Source of the DNA: Acanthopleura granulata
Lineage: Eukaryota > Mollusca > Polyplacophora > Chitonida > Chitonidae
Direction: 5' to 3'
Assembly (NCBI GenBank): GCA_016165875.1
Contig: JABBOT010000023.1
Span: 4,325,469 to 4,389,468 of the forward strand
Length of the DNA stretch: 64,000 nt
The notes under the pieces are model-generated. The model did no database searches, was not told where the DNA came from, and saw nothing but the letters and a program-made list of their open reading frames with translations. Shown here piece after piece: positions 36,076 through 49,300 of this stretch. The translations under genes and the position numbers were made by a program. How positions within the stretch are numbered: the first letter of the stretch is position 1; each line of letters opens with the position of its first letter.

Positions 36076-36205
36076 CTTTTATTTATTTGATTCCTCTTGA
36101 ACGCCATTTTCAAGAATTTTTCACTTAAGTGCCGTTAAGTATTATAGGTGGAGGAAACCGGGTTGCCTGGCTTAGTGTTAAATCATAGACCTTTGGCAAG
36201 AGCAA
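36076..36205 (-). repeat. Distant SINE relative
   Basis: TTTATTTGATTCCTCTTGAACGC and GAATTTTTCACTTAAG, then GGAGGAAACCGGG and CCTTTGGCAAG, in minus-strand order of the second subfamily. Confidence 0.55.
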
Positions 36206-36628
36206 CTTTCGTATACACACATACACGCCATTCCAATGAAAGACATGTATTCTTCAAGGAACATACGTTAGGTCGTAAGAGCATCGTAGACGACGTGTTG
36301 TCACGAAGACCCAGTTCCAGTAAGGGTAGAGGAGTGAACACGAACCCTGTGTCCAGGGCAGGATCGAATACTTACCATGTGTTTGTCCTTGTGATACACA
36401 CAAAATAACATTGCATGAAATTACCTCTGGTGCCATCTTGAGTGACAAAGAAATAAAAGAAAGAACGAATGACAGGAAGGCAAGCGCCTTAAGCCACTCG
36501 GCTCGCTAGCTTTTAATATAGATGAGAAATGTCATTATCAACCTATAGCCATTGAAATCCATCTGCCATGAAAGATCAGCTTTATGTGGCTGTATATGCC
36601 TGCTTCTTATTTGTTCCAGACGTACAAG

Positions 36629-37780
36629 ATGAAGATCGCTGCCGTGTTTCTGTTCACCGCCCTTATCCTGGCATCCCTGGGGGGATCCAACGGTATGTGT
36701 AAATTTATGTTTATTTGATTGGTGTTTTACGCCGTACTTGAAACTATTTCACTTATACTACGGCGGCCAGCATTGGTGGAAGGAAACCCGACAGAGCCCG
36801 AGGGCAACCCACGACCATCCGCAGGCTGCTGGCTGACGTTCTCACGTACAGCTGGCATGTATATGAATGATATTTAACGTTGATGTTATATAACGATGCT
36901 TACAAACCAGCTGTGAATGTGGCAATATAGCTGCTAAATCCAACTTTTGACCTCCGGTTCCAATTCCAATGCAATCATTGTTTTGCTCACATAGATATAC
37001 TCTCAATAGATATATTTCCTGGAGGTTAAGCAACTGGGACTGACTTCACAAAGCCATTTCTGACTTAGGCCAAAGTCAAGATTTGAAATACTATTTTAAA
37101 GCTTATATTTGGATCTCAAAGATAACATTAGGATCACAATTTCAACGTCCAATACCAAAAACTTACACTGACGTCGATTCCACAAAGCCATTTATGACTT
37201 AAGTCAAAACTTGAAATATGGTCTTGGGGCTTATTTTTGGCCAGTGTAACTCAGATTTTGACAACCTGAATGTTGTCACACATTTGTGAAAATTATAACT
37301 TTCAGTGCCAAAACCTAAGTCTTGTGATTTCTGAACTTTTGACTTAAGCCAGAAATGGTCCCTGCAGAGAACTGCTTGATGTCTGCGTCTTCAAAAGACG
37401 AAATTCATGGAAGGCGAAATCAGGCTTTAGCTTGAGGTTTCCATACGATCAGGCAAGACTCGTGCTTACGTGTTCAATCATTTCATTTGGATGGAAATTC
37501 ATGCTGAGAGGCGTGTTTTGGAAGTACATGTATACATGAACAGAGCTTGTATCCCTTCACTCTATTTAGCCCAAGCAATAGGCAAGGTGTAAACTGGATG
37601 AATCTTGTACATATACCAGTACTATTTTCTGTTTCCCATGATGCAGCCTACTGCCAGGAGCAGTGTTACGACAGCCAGCATGGCAGCTCTCAGTGCCGGG
37701 GCGAGCACACATGTATGTGTCACAACGGGGTAGCTATGTGTGACGGCGTCATGGCCAGTGTTATCCCGCCACATCAGTGA
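36629..37780 (+). CDS. Secreted six-cysteine peptide, defensin-like (CS-alpha-beta type), 65 aa, 2 exons
   Basis: Exon 36629-36692 encodes a signal peptide (MKIAAVFLFTALILASLGG) and ends in phase 1 (AACG|GTATGT). Exon 37647-37780 (after CATGATGCAG) encodes the mature part and ends in TGA; AATAAA follows at 37857-37862. The mature region of about 43 residues has cysteines 24, 28, 38, 44, 46 and 53, spaced C-x3-C-x9-C-x5-C-x1-C-x6-C. The C-x3-C-x9-C-x5-C-x-C core equals that of arthropod-type invertebrate defensins, as I know them (C2 to C6). The usual first cysteine is absent, and an extra one lies 6 residues after the C-x-C. Likely an antimicrobial or other disulfide-rich secreted peptide. 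An acceptor precedes the ATG by 8 nt, so there is a 5' UTR intron. Confidence 0.7.
36703..36858 (-). repeat. SINE 3' part in the defensin-like intron
   Basis: TTATTTGATTGGTGTTTTAC, then GCCGTACTTG and TACTACGGCGGCCAGCATTG, CAACCCACGACCATCCGCAG and CTCACGTAC are the SINE 3' two thirds on the minus strand, starting about 10 bp after the exon 1 donor. Confidence 0.85.
37040..37362. mobile_element. Composite direct/inverted repeat in the defensin-like intron
   Basis: CACAAAGCCATTT.TGACTTA occurs directly near 37047 and 37180. Its inverse (TTTTGACTTAAGCCAGAAATGG) lies at 37337-37360. This suggests a foldback element with a duplicated end. Confidence 0.5.
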
Positions 37781-37862
37781 CGCTCCGATATTAACCGCCT
37801 ACCAGGTGACAAGCTACACAGGACACGCCCCCTTAATAATATGATCACGGATCAAGAATAAA

Positions 37863-40320
37863 ATTGTTCATATCTGCATTTCGTTAACTTTCTTTTTTTT
37901 TTCCTTCAAATAAATGTAAACCAGCGCGCCTGCCTTGGTAAATCAAACAAGTCCATGTTATCTGTCAGTTTTGTGGGCTGCGCCTCCGCTCTCATGGAAA
38001 AACCGGAAGTGTCCCGAATATACTGTAAATGCAGCCAACCACACAAAACATGTATGTTTATGTCTTTGTTTGATACGTTCCATTCTCAAGAATTTTTCAC
38101 TTCTATCGTGGCGGTCAGTTTTATGGTGGGGAAAATCCAAATGACATGGGTAAACCAACAGCCTGGTTAATTACATAAATTTAATGACTTTTCCGGCTTG
38201 GAAATTTGAAAGTCAAATTCCATCCTGACTTTCCAGAATTTTTCAGGACTATACGAACCTTGTTATAATGGTATGACTTGATTCGAGACTGAACCATATA
38301 CAAGACGACTCTCTACTAACTACACCACCACAGCTTATAATTAACCTCGTTAAATTCACATTTGATAATAATCGTTGCACTTCATGTCGCAGTGTGGAAG
38401 AATAGCGCCAATGTTGTTGAATGAACAAGCCCCAAGGTCGAGAACACGTTGGATCAACGAATCGACCTTCACAAAACTTCGTAAGTCATTTTCCTGTTAC
38501 TGGCATGAAGACGGATTTATGAAGATTCATGTTGGCCCTGATATAAAAAATAAACAAATAAAGTAATAAACAAAGGAGGTCAAACTTTTAGATTTCTTCT
38601 GAACAAGACCTCTTGTTCTATAAGCGGTGATATTACTTACATCACTGATGACATTTGTATTTATTCCAAAATGAAGAAATCTTTTTTATATAAAAATTAT
38701 AATATAGTTTTTACATATACAACTTGGAAAACACATATGAGTTTGGACAAATGGGGAAGAATAAATGTGCAATGTCTTACTAGTATCCTTACACAATGGC
38801 TGTGGATGGAGGGAAGAAATAACCAGTTTATTATCAAGATCTCTTGTTAGAGGCCAGAGTACACAGGATTTGAGGACAACCACTGACAGTGGGATTTGAA
38901 CACACAACTTTACTGGTGAGAGGGTATCTCTAAATAATCAGCTTCAGAACCTGGATTTACCCATTCCCAGAAATTATCTCCCCTTAGTAAAGATCAATCA
39001 GCCTTTCTAATACTTCTTCGAAATTTGACCGTGATTTCTTATTCAAACACCTGTTCATGCTGATAAGACTAGTTATTTCTCAGCCCTGCTTTCCCAAGTT
39101 ATTTAGGCAGACATTTAAATCTAAAGGCAGAGAGGGACAACGAAAGACACAGCTATAGTGAAAGGAAGAGGAGATAAAAACAGTTAGAAGTTCCTGTGTA
39201 TAATCTTATTACGGAGTATAAAAATGGTGGAAAAATTTAATTCCAGACAAGATTCATATGCATAGGATACTTAATCTTACCTTTATTACCTCTGTCGAAC
39301 TGCTCTCTCTGCATGTGTAAGTGTAACACTTCGAGACAGCAGAGAGCATTTTGGAGCAACTGGTCGTGGCATTAAAGAATACGCCTTGCTTTACATTAAT
39401 TATACCTCAAAATCAACTTTGATTTTGCAAGAAAACTGGTAAAGGTTACAGTCCACAAGCAACATTTATTATGTATTAGTTACCATCATCATGCAGTGGC
39501 ACACAGTGTACTGATTGTCCTACAGTTGTCTTCTGTCCCTGTCATTCCAAAATGTAACTAGCTGCTGCATTAGGTGTTGACAACTCATATACTTCTCCCT
39601 CACCCATTTGTGGCTGTTTCGAACACTGGCATAACCACGTCATACACAGCCTGCTTACGGTAAAACCTCACAAGTTCAAAATACGTAAACTCTGCTAAAA
39701 TGCATAAAACAAAGCAGTGTGCTTCACAATCTGATAAGATCGAGACAACAGGGCACCTGTATTAAGAAAGAGTGCACAAATTCTGAAGAGTTCTTTCTTA
39801 ATCAGTTTTTCCAATATCTCTCTCACAAGACCACGTGACACAGGAACACCCACGGACAGACTGGTGTGAATCAAATCGTCTTCACTGCACTTAATGCTTG
39901 TTCTGTTTGTCCTCTCTCTAACAATGATTGGTCAATGGAGTTAGTCATCAGCAGGAAAGAGAAGTGATGTTTGTTGGACAATCAGGAGTACAGACTCCAG
40001 CAGGGTGTGAAAATCAGTCTAACATCACTGCGAGGTGTTTATACATGGCATACTTTCAGGTACAATATAACCTGTAATCTTCACACTCATACAAAGGGTT
40101 CCGATTGTAGAAGGCTTTAGACTTCAGCGTTCATTCTCTCTACAAAGTCCTGTAAAGGAAACATGATGCTTTGGACACAAATCTAAGGTTCAGTATCATC
40201 TTCAGTGACGTTTCAATGTGTTACATGCTCAAAGGGTTGAGAAATTCCAATAACGACTTGCAACACTTTGCCTCAATGTTTCTGTCTTCATAAATACTCA
40301 CGCACTGAACACACGACACA
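37863..40320. other. Intergenic, then 3' flank and UTR of CHAF1B
   Basis: A SINE 3' fragment (minus) lies at 38078-38160. No gene seen. On the minus strand, AATAAA (complement at 39465-39470) is a possible CHAF1B polyadenylation signal, about 850 nt after the stop. Confidence 0.4.
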
Positions 40321-43300
40321 TTACTTCGGCTTGAGCAATGATAGTGTGGTAAGCTGCACCCGCCTTGCACCCCCACTGTTATTAGTGGACCTGACTGTCA
40401 TCACAGGCTTAACAGGCGGCGGCGGTCCCATAGCCTTAGCGTCTGACTCGCGCTGCTGATTGCTGATGTCAAACGCAGGCTTGGCGGGGAAATTAACATC
40501 TTTGTTGTCTTCCTCAGTATTTCCAAGACATGACTGCACCCTGTCGTCTGTGGGCGTTTTGGTTGGAGCTGAGTCGCTGGACGTTTCCAGAACAAGGTAC
40601 AAGTCAGAGCTGGCAGGGTCAATCTCCATCTTTTCTTCTACTGTGTCCCCATCAGTCACCTGGAAGCAGTTTTTCAAACCGTGTTAAGAGCAGATACATC
40701 TCACCACAGCCATTCACAACACATTATTTGTTTATTTATTTGTTGTTTAGCAGCATTCTCAAGAAGTTATCTGGCTAATGGGTGTAGAAAACCAGACAGC
40801 CCGTGGATAAACTACAAAGCTTTGGCATGTTACTGACAAATTTTCCCACATGACATGAACACGATTTTGCTGGAACACAAGTGGTCTAACAAATCTCAAA
40901 TGTCCACTGGACAAATGGTCACACCGGCATTGTCAGCTGCTATAATACTGTCACCAAACCCACCCTCCCCTGCCCATAATGGACACATCAGTTGACAGCC
41001 AACACTATATCAGGAATTATCTTTTTCTTATTTGTTATTTTTGACAAGTCTTATTTACAATTCAATGATTTGGATTAGAAGACATTATTTCTATAAAGAT
41101 ACTTCTTTGGGAAGCTCTTCATTAAAGTTCACAAGAATGTTATTAAGAGCCGATTTGGTGATTTGAGCCCAGGCCCCAGTATCATGAAGCTGTCTTAGAA
41201 TTAAGTCAGGCTTAGTCTTAACTTCAGAGCAGTTTTCTGGTCAAAATTAGCATTTAAGTCACACTTTGAGAAAGACTGCATCATCCGCAAGGCAATTTCG
41301 TGCTGATAGCAAGCATGGTCTTCATTATTTTTCGGCATTTTTTTTGACAGTGACTAAAACGGAAATAAAGACTGAGTTACTCCAGTGGACTTTTTGGACC
41401 ATACTGAAGAAAAGTGACCGGCACAGACTATTTTTTTGCTGGAACTGTTTCCACACTAAGAACAGATACAGATGTTGCACTGCATATACATGTATTTTCA
41501 TGTAGAATGTAGACAGATGGTTAGCAGCTGAAGAAAAATCTGTGATGTCTCACTGTGCTTCAATATGGTTCAGAAAGAGCACTGCAGCTCCTCAATCTTT
41601 ACTTCCGTTTTAATCAATGTAAAAAAAAAAATGTCAAAAAATAATGAAGACCATATTTGGAATCAGCACAAAATTGCCTTTCAGATGATTCGTACTTTCT
41701 AAAAATGTGGTCTGTTCTATTAACTCAACAAAATTTTAACTCACAATGGGACTTCTTTCTGGGGTGTGCAGCACTTTCTCTGTTTTTGTTGGCTGAGAAG
41801 CAACAGGTGATGCTGTTGGCTCTGCTTTTGTCTCGGGCACTGTCATTGGCTCAGATGAGGCCGAGGATTCGGTTGGTTGATCAGTAGAGGGGTAGAAGAT
41901 TTTGGTAGTAGGGACCACCTGATGACTGTAGGGCACTCCGATTTCCCCGTCCTCAAACTTGATGATGGTGCAGTAACCGTCCGTAGAGGATACTATTAAA
42001 CAATTGCCGTCTGAGGTCCTGAGGGAAAGCAACAAGAGAATGTAATCATATCTTTGCATGTCTTTCTGTATCTGTAACCCAGTCAACTTCATATCTGCTT
42101 CATGTACTGCCGAGGATTACAGGAAAAAGCGATGCAGTGTACTGATAAACTGTGCATACAAATGAAGTAATGATCAGCCTTCCTTATTTCCAACACATCT
42201 CTAAAAGAGCTCAGTGACAATACTTAAGCCCTATGTCCACCAGACCTCCAAAAGGACAAATAACAGTAAAAGTCCAAAAGCTTCTGATTTGTAACTGTAT
42301 TTCATTTTTGAAGGGACTCATTTTGTCTGATTATGACTGATCCTTACAGGGCCACTTTTGGAGAAGTTTCAGTAATTTCTCATCAGAAAAAATAAGCATC
42401 AAAAGTATCAATTTAAGGCCTTTACTTGCCACTGGACGTGGAATTGTATGTGTCAAATTTTAGGTGAAACACTGTATTTTATGATTTATTTACTTCTCTG
42501 GCGTTTTACGCCTTACTCAAGAATATTTCACTTATTCCACGGTGACCAGCGTTATGGTGGGAGGAAACCAGGCAGGGCCCTGAGGCCAACCCAGGACTAT
42601 TGATTTATCTGATTGGTGTTTTACGCCGTACCCAAGAATATTTCATTTATATGACGGCGACCAGCATTATGGTGGGAGGAAACCCATGACCATCCACAGG
42701 ATGCTGGCAGACCTTCCCACATACTAGTATTTTAAAAGGAAGAAATCTTTCCAATGCCATTGTATCAGCATACTGTACTGTTTGAAAGCATGATCATCAC
42801 ATCTTATTATCTGTTCATAAAATTAGTGTCTGTGTTGGCCTACTTGGCCTACATTTATGTCAGTGATGCGCGATAGCACAGGTAAAGAACTGGTGCTTGA
42901 TGTCCTGAACAGATGACCAAAACAACTTTCCCATATCAACGCAATACCTCACCCTACTTTGTTTAAATAACAAGCTATTACACAGACTCTGACAAGACTG
43001 CAGCTCTACGGTTTGGACAAAATTATCTGGGAGTCAAATACAAAATTACATATGCTTTCACAAACTGCAGGAAGATAGAGACTAACAGACAGACTGAGAC
43101 AGTCTGAAACTGAGAAACTTCGTGCTACGAAGATAAGTGCAAAATCAACCAAGACTTTGTTTGACATTAGATTTTCAAGTTACCTGTCCTGTCGGGCAGG
43201 TGGAAGTTGCGAATGAGTTGCCCCAAGCAGTTGCTTACTTCTCCCAACTGCCACAATACATTTTGTCAAATTCCACGTCAAATTATTATTTAGTCAGAAT

Positions 43301-46300
43301 TGTCTGGTCATGCACATAATCGCAATCGTTATCCAGTCAAATTTTACCTACATTTTGATACATGGAATAAAAGAAACAAAATATATATTTGTCCTTCACG
43401 ACCTTCCAGCTAAAGCCTTTATGTGTGATTGCGTTGATGCTGTGTGAACCTGGCCAAAAAAATGATTGCCCGCCTGTAAGCCTACTGGCACTTACAGAAG
43501 CAATGCATGTGGAACACAATGTGCCTGTCTCTGTGTCCTGAAGTCCAATTAGTTAGCTCTCTACGAGGATAGGTCTGCTTTTTCTTCATAACTATCTTTC
43601 AAAGCCTTTGGCTCAGTTTTATTTTCAGGAGTCATGTTAGAACATTTAAAATCAAAGTTTAAAATTTGACAACAAAGCTTGTTTGGCCACCATGTTTAGC
43701 AACAAAACCAAAGAGATTTGAGCCATGATCTCTGATTGGCCAAACTGACATAGCTGCGCTATTAGAGATCTACATAGGTCAATCAACGAACATCTAACAG
43801 TAGGGTCTAGGGAAAAAGATGTGGCACATCATGATAGACAGTGCCTTTATCGGCGGTAGCTTGTTGACTTATCCTGACATTAAATTCTCACATTTACTTC
43901 AATGCAATAATTTGATTTTCTGTAGGATTGAGGCATACAGAATTCATTTTTTCCTATTATTTTGACCTGTCCAGCCGAATTTGATGGTGACCTGTCTTGG
44001 ACAGCCAGGCAGTCGTCAAGGTCGAGCCATGCAGGACATGCATGAACCAGGTAAAACTGAGACAGCTATGTTCACCAACACATTCCCTGTTCTGATGAAT
44101 TTCTTCACATTCTGTAGGCTTTACAGTAAATCCAAGATAATTCACATTACTAACTTATGCTCACGTGCGCTGTTGACAACTTGACCTAATAAACCATATT
44201 GTTGATCCCTGCGCATGTGCATCTGTGGTTGACCTTTATGCAAATTGATTGAAACCGAAGATTTGTTTAGTATGGATGTAAATTTCACAATATGATGTCA
44301 TGGAAAGGTCAACCTGAGATGAGCATGTGCGGCAAAATGTGTTGGCTGACTGTTTTGTCTACTTTGGCTAAGATTTACTTGAGAATGGTGAAGTAATGCT
44401 AAGAAGCGATTGTGGCAAAAAGTGCACAAATAATTCAACTTTCGGATTTAATGTGCTTTATATGTATTCAGGAAGAATCTAACATGCATGCAGTGAAAGT
44501 GAACAAGGTGGTAGCAGCTTACAAGCTTTATACCTAAATTGGGTCCACATAGCCTTCGGGCTAAGGGTGGCCAGTGGTTCCTTTGTATCAGTAAATATAA
44601 GCCACACTTAGACTGTGGTCTTGGGCTATTTGATAGAAGTGCCACCAAGAGCTGGGATGACACGCATTACAGCAGACAATGGACAATCATAATTAAAAAT
44701 CAATACCATGAAATAAGTACCTTTAAGTAGTTTACACTTGTGCCAAGCTCAGACAGTCTTTGACCAGCAAAGCTAAAAAAAAGCCCACACACACTTGGTG
44801 AAATTTGAGGACTAAAATGTTCAGCTTGAATTAATACCACAATTCTGATTTGAGTGAAGACACAAACATGTTACAATTCACTGTTAGTAACAACAGCTTG
44901 TTTGATTACCATGACAAGTCACTGAGCTGATGATAGTGAATGTTCCCCACAAAGGCAAATGGGTAAGACTGCTGTGTGTCGTACAACAACACTGAGTCTG
45001 CCGTCCCCACTGCAAACACCATCCTGTAGGGAAAACTGAAAACAAACAAAACACAGGAATTAGCAAATGAGGATTGAACGATGACATTATAGGGAATCAG
45101 AAACAAAACATACGATACACTGTACATCAAAGCCACATTCTTGTTAAAACCGTGCTGGAATTTACCTCATTTGAATTCTTACTTTTGTATATACATTGAA
45201 AGAAAGTTTTTCTTGTTTTTTGGCTTTATTTTTTACGGGACTGGATGCACAGGGCTGGTGAAGAGGCATCTGACAAACTGAGTAGCAATTAAAAACATTC
45301 ACATTTTCACATACTGTAACTGTCCCTCTTACACTTATGAACTTATGTCGAAAACACTATCCAATACTCTATCTGAGAAACAAACATGTTCTACACACCT
45401 GAATAACGTTTCATACTTCTCCCATTCCTTCAAGTTGTTGTTTTCCTTGTCTATAAAATGAAATCATAGAGCTTAATGATGTAAAGGCTGAGATATAATT
45501 CATTTATCAAAACTGGGAAACTGCCAATAATGAAATAACACTGGAATGCACTTACACAAATCACTTGATTTCCATTTAATAAACTTATATCTTTTGACCA
45601 TGGCTCAGTTGGTCAGCGTGCTAGAGCAGCGCAATGACCCAGGAGCCTCTCACCAATGAGGTCACTGTGAGTTCAAGTCCAGCTCATGCTGGCTTCCTCT
45701 CTGGCCATAGCTGGGAAGGTCTGCCAGCAACCTGCAAATGGTCGTGGGTTTCCCTTGGGCTGTGCCTGGTTTCCTCCCACCACAATGCTGGCTGCCGTTG
45801 TATCAGTGAATATGGCGTAAAACACCCATAAAATAAATAAATAAATCTATTGAAACTGCCTTCAAATTTTCCTACTCTCTCTTAAGTTTCATGTTTGTTA
45901 TTTTGGGGACATTTTTATGACTTTTAAAACCAGGTACTATACATGTAAAATGGAAATCAATTTTGCCATGAAATTGCAGCTAAATCTTACAGATAATCAA
46001 TGAGAGATTCGCAGTTCATTTCTATGTGTAAATATAAGACAGACCTTGTGAGTGAGCCTTTGGGACTTTCCTCAGCTCATACAACACAGGAGAAAACTTC
46101 ACCACTATGGTCACCTTCTGTTGGCTGGGCAGGTGTAACACAGGCCTGTATAAACATAACACAGCACTGTATTTTACCCGTCGAAAAGACAGGGTTTACA
46201 TGGCTGGAAGAGTCAAACTACAGGCAACCGGACTTTCCTCGACTTTTCTATGTCATTATTAACCAAATCTTTCAAGACACAATTATTTCTCATCACCCAG

Positions 46301-49300
46301 TATTAATTAAAACCAAATAACTGAATTTTTCTCCAAACAACTGCACGCGCAGCTGGGAGTCTGGACATACATACATACAAATCCCTCAATATAACATGAT
46401 TCACCCTCTGAACTAAAATCCAATTCCACAGCCTGATGTCATAATCTTTGGCAGTGGCACTTAATATTAAGAGCAACAAACCACATATTTCCTCCCTGAA
46501 ATTATTTCTTACATAAGTGATAAATCAAAGCAGAAATAATGAAACATTCCTCAGTGACAAGGTAACTTGCTCATATGTAATACAGATATACACACCAGAT
46601 TGCTAGGAGGCTAGCGGTCTTCAGTGAACTGTATATAACTGAACTCCACACAAACAGCACACAACCATCAACAACGACGTGCTGTTTTATAAGCACTTAG
46701 GGGGTGGGAATCTATAAATTATGTCCAAGGGCAGTTTTGATTGATTTATTTATTTGATTGGTGTTTTATGGCGTATTCAAGAACATTTCACTTACACGAT
46801 GATGGCCAGCATGATGGTGGGAGAAAACCTAGCAGAGCCCAGAGGACACCCATGCCCATCCGCCAGCTGCTGGTGGACCTTCCCACATTCGGCCAGGATG
46901 GTTTAGAGCCTGCACTGGCAGATTAAGGGTGGGCCAGGGCCTCCTTCGACAGCTTAAATAGCCTTAACTTGGCGACCAATTCACCGCCACCAGCTTGTCA
47001 ATGGCCTGCAACACACCGTGGCCGGTGGCTAATCAGGAATCCAGTGTTTTCCACCCACACAAATACGGTCCTCATCTAACTTTAGTAATTTCTGAACAAC
47101 CTTGCAGCCAATCCGTTTATTTGAAGTTCTCTACATAGTATGTTGATAGTTTCTCAGAGATCTGGGCCGAAAGACTGTTGTCTCCAACGACTGAACCTCG
47201 GCCAACGTCATAATTTGTACCAAGTGAAGCACTCAATGGGTTAAGTGTATTACAATACAGATTTACAGATATGAGCAAGTTATCTTGTCATCACACGACT
47301 TGCGTCTTCGAATCATGCGTAAGTACTGGGAAAGTTACAATGTGTTTTCATGCTTTTTATCTTCAAAAGTAACCCACACAGCCATGCAAAATTTGCACAG
47401 AAAATTTCCTAGTGTATATATGGGCTTAATGATAAGAAAAACGCCCACTGACAAGCATGTTGTACATTACTGCAACTACCATACAGAAAGTAAGTTTATT
47501 TCCTGGAAATGGCTGAGAACGCATCTCCGGCCATCTAAGATTTCAGAGCTTCCTGGGCCAAGGCTGCCCCTTGACCCACACCTCCTGTGCTGTGATGGTA
47601 GAAATCCCCCTATCATTTTTCACTGGATCTGCCTTTGATCTTTAACGACTAGACAATGCCCCTACCCTAAAGTCCATAACATTATTATAACAATTTTCAA
47701 TCATATTGTATGTAACTGCTCTGAATTTAGTTAAAGGTTCCATTAATTCCATTCTGAATTATAGCTCTACAAAATGAGCAAATGAATAGGTATATGTGTC
47801 CTAGTTATTTTGAAAATTTCAGGGGAATAAATCTACATACTGCAGTTGCTAAAAAAGGTGATAAACCCTGGAATCTAAATCCAATGTTTAGACTGTTTAT
47901 GTACTCGTGTCAGAAGTAGGACAACTCTTTCACCTACTTCGAGAATCCCTGTCTGGAGAACACATAAGTACAGTTCAAGAGTTTCTCCCCTTGTTCAAAA
48001 CATCCAGCAGGTGTCACTAATAGTTCCCCATCTGGTGAGAAATGCAGCCGTCTGAAGAATGATCTCATTGTGTCATCGTGGTAGATTCTGAAGGACTTGG
48101 GTTTACTTTCAGTGTTCGTATCTGATGCCGGAGCAAGATGTGCTGGCAGGGTCATCTTGGATATGTTGTTGACACAGTTTTTACTAGAAATACTGAAGAC
48201 ACGACAGGACCTGCAAAACAAACGTCAATCTGTCAACAAAATTCCAGAAAAATCAAAATGAGCACGTATGTTTTGCGCAACTTTACAACTTTCTAATTGG
48301 TATTATTTTCTCGTTCAGTTTGTTCAAGTTAAACAAAAACTGAAAAACGCAAATGAGGTACAGGTCACTTTAAGCGATCATTCCAAATCTGCTCAATATC
48401 TTACCTTATTGGAATTATGCCTCATTACATATTTTTCAAGCAAGACTTACTTCTCAGTAACTTGTATCAAAAGCTTCCTTTCTTTCTAATAATTCCAGGA
48501 ACAAAGACAGAGAATTAACTTTGTTAAACATTCCAGTTTCAACTTGTCATTTCAAAAGAGGATTTTTCAAATCCATGTCATCTTCTTACTTCGTCACAAA
48601 ACTGTTCACATATATGTGATGATCATTTTTGTGTAATGGCTAAGCCACCATGGCCATGGGGAGAACCTGTGAGTCAGAGTTTGAGCTGAAGAGTGTACCT
48701 GTCTGAACTAAGAGTAGCTGCAAACTCCCCCAGGGGATCAATGGTGACACCTTGTACAAAACTTTTGTGCTCCTGAAACTTGGCTAGTTTTGTGTCTGAG
48801 AGGAAGAAAAACATATGTTTCAGTCAAGAGAATGAAAATACATAACACTTAGCAATGCGAAAATGGCTTGTGAAATATTTTCTCAAACCCAAAATCTCAT
48901 CAAATATTTTATTGCTATTGTACACATACTGGCAATAAACTGATGTCTCCTTTTCCGAATGGTGAATATCAGAAAGCTGTCAAGGCTGAACAAAACTGTC
49001 AAACTGCATCTAACATTTAGGATCATCATCGATATTATTAAACTTGTTTCAAAGTATTATGGTAGAAGTATTTCACTGAAGCAAATTTGAGAAAGGAAAA
49101 GTTCATTCATACAGTCAAAGTCAAACTGGTTTATGCTGAATTTGAATCTTGGACCTTGTAGTCTGTTTAAAGGCATTCTAGACTCTCCAGGTTTATGGAG
49201 AGCAAATCAGAATACAATAGCTCCCCACGGACTTCAGACGATATGATATGGGTTGATCCTCCTGAAAATGATGTTACAGTCTTGAACTCTCACCTTTTAC

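Noticed and set aside
40401..40778. Frames of 73-82 codons around the last CHAF1B exon
   Set aside because: Shadows of the supported CHAF1B exon 40659-40321.
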